A stretch of 64,000 nt of DNA from positions 45,100,309 through 45,164,308 of the forward strand of contig CM039512.1 of the NCBI GenBank assembly GCA_022432975.1, in the 5' to 3' direction. The stretch is from Begonia masoniana (lineage: Eukaryota; Streptophyta; Magnoliopsida; Cucurbitales; Begoniaceae). Positions 1 through 10,797 of the stretch are shown here, in pieces; position 1 is the first letter of the stretch, and each line of letters opens with the position of its first letter. The translations under genes and the position numbers were made by a program. Below the pieces are notes generated by a model that did not search any database, was not told the DNA's origin, and saw only the letters and a program-made list of their open reading frames with translations.

Positions 1-26
1 ACATATGTTACCTATCTAAATATCAA

Positions 27-3000
27 TGATGTGAACCGAGGAGCGATAAATCTCAAAGTCAAGAACCATGATCTATTAGAAGATAAAGGAGGTCCAACGA
101 ACAAATCTTCACATGGTTTAGTCGCGGAAACCCGAGAAAAAGAGTCATCATAACAAAAGCAAAAGGCTATAAAAATAAATAGCTTTGTAGCATGGAAGTG
201 GGCCCCACGAAATTGGCAAAAGAAGACCCATAAGGCACGGAATTGGGCTCCACAAATACCAATGAATTGGAGAGAGAAGGGTAAAGATCCACACAAACTA
301 CAAAGAGATAAAGATTCACGTGGGTTGGAAAGAGATAAAGATCCACATATCTTGGTTTATGATGTGATTCAAGTTGAGACCAAATCAAAGCCCAAGAACA
401 ATGATCCAATTGAAGATACGGTAGGCCCAATGACAAGAGCAAGAAGCCCAAAATTATTGGAAGATCTTTTGGAGCAGGGGAGGCCAAAGATGCATGAAGA
501 TTTACATGTGCCATGCACATGCACATGCAAGAATTAAAAAGTCACATGAAAAGCACATGCAAATCCAAACAAATCACGTATAAGAGATTTTATCCGACAG
601 AATCTACTCAAATCAATTCAAATCATATTCAAATGTAGTTTAAACGTGAGATGATATCTTATCATGCAAAGGATCATTATCTCACGATTTTATTAGTTAT
701 TTTATTTTTATTTTCGTTTTTTTTTATTATTTAATTTAATTTTCATGTGTAGCCTATTTAATGGCAAAACACTTTTGATTTAGGAGAACAAGTTTGAATT
801 AAAAAAAGGTGTGTTTTTTTTAGAGAGGATTTCTCTTTGGTTCTTTGCGAAGAACAACGATCTTCTTCAAGTCACGCTTGAAGAATCTCGCTTCATAGCT
901 TTAGTTCTTACCAACGAGTTTGGTCTGGGTCAAGCTCCTGTTTTGATAGCTTTTGTTTATGATGTGATTCAAGTTGAGACCAAATCAAAGCCCAAGAACA
1001 ATGATCCAATTGAAGATACGGTAGGCCCAATGACAAGAGCAAGAAGCCCAAAATTATTGGAAGATCTTTTGGAGCAGGGAGGCCAAAGATGCATGAAGAT
1101 TTACATGTGCCATGCACATGCACATGCAAGAATTAAAAAGTCACATGAGAAGCACATGCAAATCCAAACAAATCACGTATAAGAGATTTTATCCGACAGA
1201 ATCTACTCAAATCAATTCAAATCATATTCAAATGTAGTTTAAACGTGAGATGATATCTTATCATGCAAAGGATCATTATCTCACGATTTTATTAGTTATT
1301 TTATTTTTATTTTCGTTTTTTTTTTATTATTTAATTTAATTTTCATGTGTAGCCTATTTAATGGCAAAACACTTTTGATTTAGGAGAACGAGTTTGAATT
1401 AAAAAAAGGTGTGTTTTTTTTAGAGAGGATTTCTCTTTGGTTCTTTGCGAAGAACAACGATCTTCTTCAAGTCACGCTTGAAGAATCTCGCTTCATAGCT
1501 TTAGTTCTTACCAACGAGTTTGGTCTGGGTCAAGCTCCTGTTTTGATAGCTTTTGTTTATGATGTGATTCAAGTTGAGACCAAATCAAAGCCCAAGAACA
1601 ATGATCCAATTGAAGATACGGTAGGCCCAATGACAAGAGCAAGAAGCCCAAAATTATTGGAAGATCTTTTGGAGCAGGGAGGCCAAAGATGCATGAAGAT
1701 TTACATGTGCCATGCACATGCACATGCAAGAATTAAAAAGTCACATGAAAAGCACATGCAAATCCAAACAAATCACGTATAAGAGATTTTATCCGACAGA
1801 ATCTACTCAAATCAATTCAAATCATATTCAAACGTAGTTTAAACGTGAGATGATATCTTATCATGCAAATGATCATTATCTCACGATTTTATTAGTTATT
1901 TTATTTTTATTTTCGTTTTTTTTTTATTATTTAATTTAATTTTCATGTGTAGCCTATTTAATGGCAAAACACTTTTGATTTAGGAGAACGAGTTTGAATT
2001 AAAAAAAGGTGTGTTTTTTTTAGAGAGGATTTCTCTTTGGTTCTTTGCGAAGAACAACGATCTTCTTCAAGTCACGCTTGAAGAATCTCGCTTCATAGCT
2101 TTAGTTCTTACCAACGAGTTTGGTCTGGGTCAAGCTCCTGTTTTGATAGCTTTTGTTTATGATGTGATTCAAGTTGAGACCAAATCAAAGCCCAAGAACA
2201 ATGATCCAATTGAAGATACGGTGGGCCCAATGACAAGAGCAAGAAGCCCAAAATTATTGGAAGATCTTTTGAAGCAGGGGAGGCCAAAGATGCATGAAGA
2301 TTTACATGTGCCATGCACATGCACATGCAAGAATTAAAAAGTCACATGAGAAGCACATGCAAATCCAAACAAATCACGTATAAGAGATTTTATCCGACAG
2401 AATCTACTCAAATCAATTCAAATCATATTCAAACGTAGTTTAAACGTGAGATGATATCTTATCATGCAAAGGATCATTATCTCACGATTGGACAGCAGCC
2501 CAAAATATTGGAAGATCTTTTGAAGCAGGGGAGGCCAAAGATGCATGAAGATTTACATGTGCCATGCACATGCACATGCAAAGAAGTAAAAAGTCACATG
2601 AGAAGCACATGCAAATCCAACAAATCACGTATAAGAGATTTTATCCGACAGAATCTACTCAAATCAATTCAAATCATATTCAAACGTAGTTTAAACGTGA
2701 GATGATATCTTATCATGCAAATGATCATTATCTCACGATTTTATTAGTTATTTTATTTTTATTTTCGTTTTTTTTTTATTATTTAATTTAATTTTCATGT
2801 GTAGCCTATTTAATGGCAAAACACTTTTGATTTAGGAGAACGAGTTTGAATTAAAAAAAGGTGTGTTTTTTTTAGAGAGGATTTCTCTTTGGTTCTTTGC
2901 GAAGAACAACGATCTTCTTCAAGTCACGCTTGAAGAATCTCGCTTGATAGCTTTGGTTCTTACCAACGAGTTTGGTCTGGGTCAAGCTCCTGTTTTGATA

Positions 3001-3179
3001 GCTTTGGTTCAGCCAACAGGTGTGGCTCGGGTCAAGCTCCTGTTTTGATAACTAGGGTTCCATCGAATTCTTCGATTGGGGTCTTAGTTCCTTACTTTGT
3101 TCTTGAATCAAAAGGCGTTCCTAGAATTATTCCGCGTTGTTGTCGGGTCCCGGGTCCTTTCGATCCGAGGTTCGCATCA
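27..3179 (+). repeat. 5' LTR, expanded to 3.15 kb
   Basis: Begins with the same TGATGTGAACC as the 3' LTR (5834) and ends GCATCA just before the primer-binding site. It is 3153 bp against 1100 bp for the 3' LTR. The extra length of about 2.05 kb is three additional 600-bp copies and one partial copy of an internal segment. Outside these copies the two LTRs are nearly identical. Confidence 0.95.
355..3011 (+). repeat. 600-bp tandem duplications inside the 5' LTR
   Basis: The segment starting GATGTGATTCAAG recurs at 361, 961, 1561 and 2161 with a 600-bp period. The fourth copy breaks off near 2489 and a fifth, partial copy resumes near 2498 at a point matching about 2244. Every full-copy junction reads GCTTTTGTTTATG, where the single-copy 3' LTR has GCTTTGGTT and CTTGGTTTATG at the two source ends. 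The breakpoint therefore lies in short homology, and the shared T shows that one founding junction was amplified. Confidence 0.95.
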
Positions 3180-3181
3180 GT

Positions 3182-3193
3182 TGGTATCAGAGC
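3182..3193 (+). other. Primer-binding site (initiator tRNA-Met type)
   Basis: TGGTATCAGAGC lies two bases after the 5' LTR end. This is the usual plant retrotransposon site complementary to the 3' end of initiator methionine tRNA, where minus-strand DNA synthesis is primed. Confidence 0.93.
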
Positions 3194-3935
3194 TTCGGCT
3201 CCTTGATTCAAGAAGCTATCTTTAATTTTTGTTATCAATATTTTCTTCATCTTATTCTATTCGTCCTAGTACTCAAAAAAGCACAAAAAAAAAAAAAAAT
3301 TTGTCTTTATTATCAAGTCTCGATTTTTATCATCAATTTTTTTCTTCTTGTGAATTTCTCCTCTTGAAATTCGAAGAGTACAGAAAAAAAATTGTCAAAA
3401 GTAAAAAAAAAAAAGGAGTTGTGAGAAGTCAAAAAAAAAAAAAAAATCGAAATTTTGTTCTAGAGATTTTGAAATTTCTAGCCTTTTAAATTCAAAAATT
3501 CGTAGATAATTGTTATCTTCATTCAAAATATTGTCTTTATCCAAATTTATTCCTTGAAGGTTCAAATTGTTGAATCTTCATTTGAAAGATTGTCATCATC
3601 CAAAGTTTTGTCTTATTTCAATCATACCCTTGATTTAGCCATCTTTACAAGTTGGAACCTTTGAGTTTTAAAGTTTGATTTTTTATAGTTTGACTTGTTG
3701 AATATTTACCATCGATCAAGTTCTTACGTAAAGAACTAAAAGGGAGATCTAGAAGTAAAAGGTAAGAGGGTGAGACTATTATAGAAAAAGCTTTGATTTT
3801 GAGTGAAACACGAGTGGAGTGACATCCATCGAGAGTAAACACGTGAGGGAGAGGTAAGGTCCATTATTTGAATATTTTTTCTTTTACTTCTAACAATTTT
3901 CTTTTATTTTCTTATTGTGGTTGATAAAGAATATC
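3194..3935 (+). other. Retrotransposon leader, no gene
   Basis: AT-rich, A- and T-tract-laden untranslated leader between the primer-binding site and the first ATG of the element's frame. Short open frames here show no recognisable protein. Confidence 0.7.
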
Positions 3936-6344
3936 ATGAGTGGAGAACAAAACGAGGTGGATTTAAAGTTGTTCATGAAAGTCCTGCAAGAAAATTTCAA
4001 GGCTCTAAATACGAGGATGGACCGATTAGAATCTCCATCCCCTAGTCATACGCGGCAAAGGAAGAATTTTGATGGAAAATTCAAAGATAATAGTGGATAT
4101 TATCAAAGGGAAAGGAATGATAGGTCGTACCGAGAAGATGATAATCTAAGTAATATCAAGGTAAATATTCCACCTTTACGAGGGAAGAACGACCCCAAGA
4201 GATATTTCGATTGGGAACAAAAAGTAGACTTGATGGAAGAACCAGTAAAAGGAGATCAATTAGTCACAGGGCGAGTATTGAATGTGCAAACTAAGGAAGA
4301 TGGAGCCAAAGTACAACGTGAGCATATATTCCATACAAGATGCCATGTGCTCAACAAAGTTTGTAGTTTGATCATCAATAGTGGGAATTGCACCAATGTA
4401 GCAAGCACATTACTAGTCCAAAAGTTGAACTTGAAAACCGAGCAACATCCAAAACCATACAAGTTGCAATGGTCAAGCGATTGTGGAGAAATCAAGGTGA
4501 CTAAACAGGTGGAAGTTCCTTTATCAATTGGAAGGTCCCAAGATAAAGTTTTATGTGATGTAGTGCCGATGCAAGCTACACACATACTTTTGGGGAGATC
4601 TTGGCAATATGATCGAAACGGCAAGTATAATGGTTACAAGAATGAGTATTCGTTGGTTTACAATGGAAAAACTGTTATCCTTACATCATTAAAGCCATGG
4701 GAGGCAATTGAAGATCAAGAGAGGATCGCGAAGGAATTTCAAATAATTAAGGATGAAAGAGAGAAAGAAAGTGGTGAAAAGAAATTAGTTGAAAAAGAGG
4801 CCGAAAAAGAAAAAGAAAGTGGTGAAAAGAAATTAGTTGAACAAGAGGCAAAAATAGAGAAAGAAAGTGGAGAAAGAAAAATAGTTGAAAAGAGCATAAA
4901 GAGGGATGAAAATCCGAGGGAGCAAGAGAGAAAAATCGACGAAAAAGAGATAAAAACCGAGGGAGAGAGTGAACAAAAGTCAAGTGAGAAGCAAATTGCG
5001 TTGATGAACAAAAGTGAGGATAAGCGTGAGATGATTTTACTTTTATATAAAGATGCTTATTTATCATCTAACGACTTACCAAGTTTTCTTCCAAGCGTTG
5101 TTTCTTTTCTCTTGCAGAAAAATAAATATGAAATTCCCGAGGAGTTTCGAAGAGAAATTTTTCCGTTGAGGGAGATTAAGAAGCAAAAAAATCTCGTACC
5201 GAATACGCTAGTTACAAGTCGACCGGAAATATCAAATAGGTTTGAGTGGTTGGTAAGGCCATATGATTTTTATATTGCACCTATTATATGTATAAGGTTG
5301 ATAGATAATATGCAAAATTATTTTGTTGAAAAATTTTTCATTGATTACTTTGCACACAACTTGGTTTCTAACAAAATCGTAGATACATATTTTGCGAGTT
5401 TCCAATCTGATTTTAACGTTTTAAGGGATTTTATTTTTATTCGATATTATTCACTGTTTGATATTATTGATGATTTTAATCTATTAAATCCGTTAAATTT
5501 ATTAACTCTGTTTACTAATAAGTTTGTTCTTGTGCATGAAAGTAAAAAAGATGAATTTGTTAAGAAATTTCAATCAATGGTAAGACTTATTTTTGAACCT
5601 GGAGATTTGGTTTGGCTACGTCTACAAAAAGAAAGGTTTCCGAACAAACGGAACAACAAGCTACAACCTCGAGGAGATGATCACTTCCAAGTTTTAGAGT
5701 GCATCAACGACATCGCTTACAAGATCAACCTACCGAGTGAATACGGTAATGTAAGCACATATTTTAATTTTACTAACTTATTTTTATATGATGCAGGAGA
5801 TTCGAGGACGAATCTTTTCGAAGGGGGAGGGAATGATGTGAACCGAGGAGCGATAAATCTCAAAGTCAAGAACCATGATCTATTAGAAGATAAAGGAGGT
5901 CCAACGAACAAAGTTTCACATGGTTTAGTCGCGGAAACCCGAGAAAAAGAGTCATCACAACAAAAGCAAAAGGCTATAAAAATAAATAGCTTTGTAGCAT
6001 GGAAGTGGGCCCCACGAAATTGGCAAAAGAAGACCCATAAGGCACGGAATTGGGCTCCACAAATACCAATGAATTGGAGAGAGAAGGGTAAAGATCCACA
6101 CAAACTACAAAGAGATAAAGATTCACGTGGGTTGGAAAGAGATAAAGATCCACATATCTTGGTTTATGATGTGATTCAAGTTGAGACCAAATCAAAGCCC
6201 AAGAACAATGATCCAATTGAAGATACGGTGGGCCCAATGACAAGAGCAAGAAGCCCAAAATTATTGGAAGATCTTTTGAAGCAGGGAAGGCCAAAGATGC
6301 ATGAAGATTTACATGTGCCATGCACATGCACATGCAAGAATTAA
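3936..6344 (+). CDS. Fused gag / dead protease / integrase-tail polyprotein of the non-autonomous element
   Basis: An uninterrupted frame of about 802 residues. The ATG at 3936 is preferred; the frame is also open from an upstream TTG. Order: gag N-terminus with a short GKNDPKRYFDWEQKV block; a jump over most of gag and the zinc knuckle; a pepsin-like protease region (SLIINSGNCTNVAS, later HILLGRSW); a very acidic/basic stretch with repeated KESGEKKLVE; a remnant of the pol N-terminus; then the integrase C-terminal tail (FEPGDLVWLRLQKERFP, LQPRGDDHFQVLECINDIAY). Reverse transcriptase, RNase H and the integrase core are absent. The catalytic Asp of the protease DSG triad is Asn (about residue 148), so the protease should be inactive. 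The frame runs on into the 3' LTR, encoding a GPMTRAR motif. It could be selected only as a structural or packaging protein, or may simply be young; the sequence cannot decide. Confidence 0.8.
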   Translation: MSGEQNEVDLKLFMKVLQENFKALNTRMDRLESPSPSHTRQRKNFDGKFKDNSGYYQRERNDRSYREDDNLSNIKVNIPPLRGKNDPKRYFDWEQKVDLMEEPVKGDQLVTGRVLNVQTKEDGAKVQREHIFHTRCHVLNKVCSLIINSGNCTNVASTLLVQKLNLKTEQHPKPYKLQWSSDCGEIKVTKQVEVPLSIGRSQDKVLCDVVPMQATHILLGRSWQYDRNGKYNGYKNEYSLVYNGKTVILTSLKPWEAIEDQERIAKEFQIIKDEREKESGEKKLVEKEAEKEKESGEKKLVEQEAKIEKESGERKIVEKSIKRDENPREQERKIDEKEIKTEGESEQKSSEKQIALMNKSEDKREMILLLYKDAYLSSNDLPSFLPSVVSFLLQKNKYEIPEEFRREIFPLREIKKQKNLVPNTLVTSRPEISNRFEWLVRPYDFYIAPIICIRLIDNMQNYFVEKFFIDYFAHNLVSNKIVDTYFASFQSDFNVLRDFIFIRYYSLFDIIDDFNLLNPLNLLTLFTNKFVLVHESKKDEFVKKFQSMVRLIFEPGDLVWLRLQKERFPNKRNNKLQPRGDDHFQVLECINDIAYKINLPSEYGNVSTYFNFTNLFLYDAGDSRTNLFEGGGNDVNRGAINLKVKNHDLLEDKGGPTNKVSHGLVAETREKESSQQKQKAIKINSFVAWKWAPRNWQKKTHKARNWAPQIPMNWREKGKDPHKLQRDKDSRGLERDKDPHILVYDVIQVETKSKPKNNDPIEDTVGPMTRARSPKLLEDLLKQGRPKMHEDLHVPCTCTCKN
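5820..5833 (+). other. Polypurine tract
   Basis: GAAGGGGGAGGGAA directly abuts the 3' LTR and is the expected plus-strand primer. Confidence 0.93.
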
Positions 6345-6933
6345 AAAGTCACATGAGAAGCACATGCAAATCCAAACAAATCACGTATAAGAGATTTTAT
6401 CCGACAGAATCTACTCAAATCAATTCAAATCATATTCAAACGTAGTTTAAACGTGAGATGATATCTTATCATGCAAAGGATCATTATCTCACGATTTTAT
6501 TAGTTATTTTATTTTTATTTTCGTTTTTTTTATTATTTAATTTAATTTTCATGTGTAGCCTATTTAATGGCAAAACACTTTTGATTTAGGAGAACAAGTT
6601 TGAATTAAAAAAAGGTGTGTTTTTTTTAGAGAGGATTTCTCTTTGGTTCTTTGCGAAGAACAACGATCTTCTTCAAGTCACGCTTGAAGAATCTCGCTTG
6701 ATAGCTTTGGTTCTTACCAACGAGTTTGGTCTAGGTCAAGCTCCTGTTTTGATAGCTTTGGTTCAGCCAACAAGTGTGGCTCGGGTCAAGCTCCTGTTTT
6801 AATAACTAGGGTTCCATCGAATTCTTCGATTGGGGTCTTAGTTCCTTACTTTGTTCTTGAATCAAAAGGCGTTCCTAGAATTATTCCGCGTTGTTGTCGG
6901 GTCCCGGGTCCTTTTGATCCGAGGTTCGCATCA
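5834..6933 (+). repeat. 3' LTR, 1.1 kb, single-copy form
   Basis: Runs from TGATGTGAACC to GTTCGCATCA and is followed by the target duplication ATCAA. It has one copy of the segment that is amplified in the 5' LTR, so it represents the ancestral arrangement. Its first 500 bp carry the open C-terminus of the element's polyprotein. Confidence 0.95.
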
Positions 6934-6938
6934 ATCAA

Positions 6939-7789
6939 GCACTTGTAATCGTACGCCACTAGTTACATAATCTTAAACGAGCAAGAAATATGTGAGCGTA
7001 TGATAAATTGACAAAAGAAAATGAAAGTTCGTAAACACGTTCCATGAGTTGATATCCGTGTGCAACATGGTCTCGACGAGCCAATACCTCAATTGAACTA
7101 TTTTCCTCGGCTCAACAAATGAATATAGAAAGTGAATGAATTTGCTACAAACAACTCTCTCTCATCATTTGGCCAAGGTCGAGCCTCGTGCCGTTTTGAA
7201 ATGCAACAGCAAAAAACTCTTATTTTTGTAACAAAAATATAATTAGGATCGCAACTTGAGATGTTAGAACTGTCACTCAAAATGTACGAACCCCATCTTG
7301 GAAATCTCAAGCTGCATCCCCAAATTAAGAAATTAAAAAAGTTACCATAACATAATCCAGAAGCCATTTTGTTGGAGTTGGAACAAAAGGTCCAGGCCAA
7401 TGCCTGTCGGACCAGCCAGGGAACACTAGGAAGTTCAAAAGTCTTACCCACTGAAATAAATGTTCATACTACTATATATCATTAGGGAAAGTTCATGATA
7501 TAACACTTCAATCGGTATAACTAAAGACACCATTCATTAACTTACCATCGTTAACATCAGAAATCTCGAAGTTAATCAATCCCAAAAAAAAAACAAAATC
7601 TTTACAGGTAAAACGGGAAAAACCTCTAAAAGAAGCCACCATTCGCACGTAAATATCGCACGACTCAGACAGGTGGAGATGAAATGCGGGTTCCAAGTTT
7701 TCGAAAGTTGACAATTTTTGTTCCGAATGTGTAATGTTGGGGTATATAATAAGCAATATCTTCAAAAGTTGAAGGGAACCCTTGCCTGC
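6939..7789. other. Downstream flank and probable 3' UTR of the ERD2 gene
   Basis: No gene was recognised between the gypsy element and the ERD2 stop codon. The part next to 7790 is presumably the minus-strand 3' UTR. Open frames at 7098-7451 and 7508-7765 resemble nothing and are taken as chance. Confidence 0.5.
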
Positions 7790-10116
7790 TCAAGCTGGTA
7801 GCTGAAGCTTAGCATTGTTTTTCCAGCTGAAAGATTCACAATTGCATTACCATCGACATTTTAAATTATTTAATGACTCATAACACCAGAACACTGCAGA
7901 TCAGGTTACCTAACAAAATAGTAGTAGAAAAAGTCTGCATATAAAGCTGTCTGAACAATTCCTGCGATGCAAGCTTCGGGAGGAAGGTTTCAAATCAAAA
8001 AACAGTTGGAAGACATCAAGAAATAGTAGCTTCAAAAAATAAGGATACTTTGTCTTCGGCGCAACTTACATATCCATCGGCTGAAATGCGGCTCAGTGAT
8101 GTATCGGTATATCCAGTTGAGGATGTAGAATGCACGATATGCACTGCAAATCCAATTTTAAGCACACCATCAAAAAACCTCGTATGAACAATGAATATTG
8201 AAGTAATTCAGAAGAGCAAATGTTTTACTAAAAAGTAGCACTTGAACTAAGAGTAAATATGATAATGTATTGTGATAAATTTAAAGAATAGCACTTATAC
8301 ACACCCAAGACAGAAGACATATTGCCCAGTTAAATTATCCACATTCCCACTTCTCTGAAGTAAAACGAGCTGAGGAAGAATTGCAACGGCCTCTAAGAAT
8401 AGTGAAAATGCCCAGAAGACCTGCAATAGATGTAGCACCGAATTAGTGTCACATCACGTTCAACATCTCCTCAGGAAGACTGACGATTTCGATGTGATAT
8501 TCATCAGCCACAAGATTAGAAATTCACTGAAATAACTACCATTAGTAGAAAGCAACGGCCATGTGTCTTCAGTAAAAGTACATGATATTAGAGTGAATTA
8601 AAGTCAGAATAGTAGATAAGCAGTAAGCACATTCAGTAAAAGTAAAACGGTAATGACTCATACAATGCACTTCTCTCTCAATTTATTCTTCTTCATAAAT
8701 ACTTGTAAAGAAATTCAATTTACTGACAAACATAACAGCAGCCATCCTTGTTTTCAGTACTGTCTTTTAAATTTCGGTATTACAGATTTAGTTCCAATGC
8801 AAAATGTCAATTTCTTTCTAGAACCCATAGTCCTAAGCAATCAATACTGCTTTCAGCAGTCAAATATAAACAAGTAGCGTTTAAAGAATAGGCATGGACA
8901 AGGGCATAACCCAAAACAGTTCCACTAAACACGAAAAAGACAAGACCAGCAACAATATACATTTATAAGATCTTTTCATCAATCTATTGTTCATCCTGCA
9001 TGGCTTTTTCTTAGATCATAATAGCTTCAAGAATAACCCAAAACAGTTCCCTGAAAGAGACAAAAAAACTAGAGACATAGACATAAACAGCAACAATATG
9101 AGAGATGAAATAGAGGGAGAGAAAGTTACAATTGTGATTTACCAAAAAACAAGCACCAAATTGACGTTCGAATGCCACTATTAGATACCACTACTACAGA
9201 AATATAAAATTCATTTCATAATAACATGACAGGATGACTTGATCAATCTGAGAGTAACTCGCTCACCTCCTGTAATGTGAACTTTTCATGCCACAAGAGC
9301 GCAAGTACAAAGCTCGCACCAATGAGAAAATAATGCCTAAATGTGTCGAGTTTTTTGTCATATGAACGCCTCACGACAGGGTGCATCCGGATGCACCAAA
9401 CAATTGCCAGAGAACTTGCTATGAAAACCAGCTTCATCACAGTGTTATAGAGAGAAATAAACTCCGTGAAGAGATCCAAATACCGAGTCAAAAACACAAT
9501 TGCATAAAGTTCCTGTGTCTTAAGTGATATCCCTAAAAGACAAAGATAATGGAAAGCAAAAATCAATTCTTTCATTTACACAACAAATAAAATTCTAACA
9601 TAGGACAACAACTAATTACCATCAAACATTAGCTTTTGTAATATTTTAGAGAACGTTAAATTCTACACTAGCTCCCATCACGTAGTCAGTGCAATCTTAT
9701 CCCAACCAAAGGCTAATACGTAAAGTGACTAATCTTATTCCAAACAACCCTAAAGCTCCACATGATTGCTCAGGACCAAGAATAAAAGTAAAACTAAATG
9801 AAATCCAAAAAAGGATCCAGATAGGAAAAATCCGTATTTCCCTAAAATGTAAATGAAAATCAGCAAAACCGCTCAAATTTTTACCCGACAAAACCATTGC
9901 ATTCCCAAGAGACGTAAAGATCCAGACTTCCACCGACTTTTTTTCAACCATAACCAATACACCCAATATCCAAACAGAAAAGAGAAGTCAAAACAACAAT
10001 ACGATCAAGCATCCAGCCCACCTACCAGAGCAGGATTTAGTCGCGTAGATTTTAAGGAGGAGGACTATAATACTGAACAAGTGCGTCATATCGCCGGCGA
10101 ATCTGAAGATATTCAT
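7790..10116 (-). CDS. ERD2: ER lumen protein-retaining receptor (KDEL/HDEL receptor), six exons
   Basis: Coding exons on the minus strand are 10116-10026, 9532-9267, 8420-8305, 8143-8070, 7973-7910 and 7826-7790. They total 648 bp, or 215 residues plus stop, the family's usual length. All introns are GT/AG and the phases join without a frame break. The protein starts MNIFRFAGDMTH and keeps ERD2 hallmarks: SLKTQELYAIVF, RYLDLFTEFISLYN, VRRSYDKKLDTFRH, HEKFTLQEVFWAF, LEAVAILPQLVLLQR, NLTGQYVF, NWIYRY and ALYADFFYYY. It ends KLQLPA, matching the LxLPA C-terminus known from plant ERD2. The family is a seven-helix Golgi membrane receptor that binds K/HDEL-tailed ER residents and returns them to the ER. 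It resembles Arabidopsis ERD2B more than the longer ERD2-like proteins. No defects are seen, so it is probably functional. Exon edges were placed by eye. Confidence 0.95.
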
Positions 10117-10293
10117 GGTTGCTGAGAAGGAACGGGTGCAATTCCCGCCCTAGAAGTTGGGGGAAAACAATCAGAAATGCCTGGAGAGAGAAGACATGGA
10201 GAGCTGGAGAAGCGTGTAAAGGGAAAGAGGAGGTGGCTTCTTGAAACTGGTTTCTCCTCCACTGACCACCACGTCATCTCTGTACTTGCTCTT

Positions 10294-10301
10294 TTTATAT
10301 A
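10294..10301 (-). promoter_or_regulatory. Possible TATA box of ERD2
   Basis: TATATAAA on the minus strand lies about 180 bp upstream of the ERD2 start codon. This suits a transcript with a 5' UTR of about 150 bases. It rests on position and motif only. Confidence 0.5.
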
Positions 10302-10302
10302 T

Positions 10303-10788
10303 GTATTATAATTTATTCTTTTTAATGGATCATTTTTAATTATTTTTCAAATATTTTTTAATCCATCCTTAAGTTTGTTTCTCAATAAATATGTACACAA
10401 ATAAACCGATTATGAGAAATATCATAAGAAAAATTTCAAGAACGTTAGTTCTTACAACGAAAATCATGACTAGAGAACAATTAGTATTTCATCTTGATGA
10501 TCCTTTAATTTCAATAATGGCATGTCTTTATTTAAAGGATCAACACTTTAATGTTAAAGTATTTATCGACCACAACATTATCTATAACATTTTATCTTGT
10601 GGCTAGAAACGTAATGTTGATGAGCTCAATTCGACAACCAACTTCTCGGTTTTCAGCCATAAACTATAATTATATTATCAGTTAATAGCTTAGATTTAAA
10701 ATACAGAATTCTAAACTCTAAAATAAAACTTTTCATCCATACACCACGTAAATAGTCTCAAAGCATGATAACTCAACCTCAATGAAGA
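10303..10788. other. AT-rich intergenic DNA
   Basis: Upstream flank of ERD2. No gene, RNA or element ends were recognised. Confidence 0.5.
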
Positions 10789-10797
10789 AAATAATTA

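Larger units (their letters stand above)
27..6933 (+). mobile_element. Non-autonomous Ty3/gypsy LTR retrotransposon, complete ends
   Basis: The element begins TGATGTGAACC and ends GTTCGCATCA, and is flanked by a perfect 5-bp target duplication ATCAA (22-26 and 6934-6938). Order: 5' LTR, primer-binding site, leader, one long open frame, polypurine tract, 3' LTR. The internal part is only about 2.65 kb and has no reverse transcriptase, RNase H or integrase core, so it would need proteins from a relative to move. The integrase-tail and protease remnants are of Ty3/gypsy type; the clade is not certain. The 5' LTR is three times the length of the 3' LTR. Confidence 0.95.

Noticed and set aside
811..2337. 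Repeated 108-123-residue frames in the 5' LTR
   Set aside because: They are the same frame copied by the 600-bp duplication and lie in LTR sequence; no separate gene is supported.
3182..3193. tRNA-like signal
   Set aside because: It is only the 12-base primer-binding site complementary to a tRNA end; no tRNA cloverleaf is present here or at the other such sites.
7098..7765. Minus-strand open frames downstream of ERD2
   Set aside because: No recognisable protein and no link to the six-exon gene, which already ends with a proper stop at 7790.
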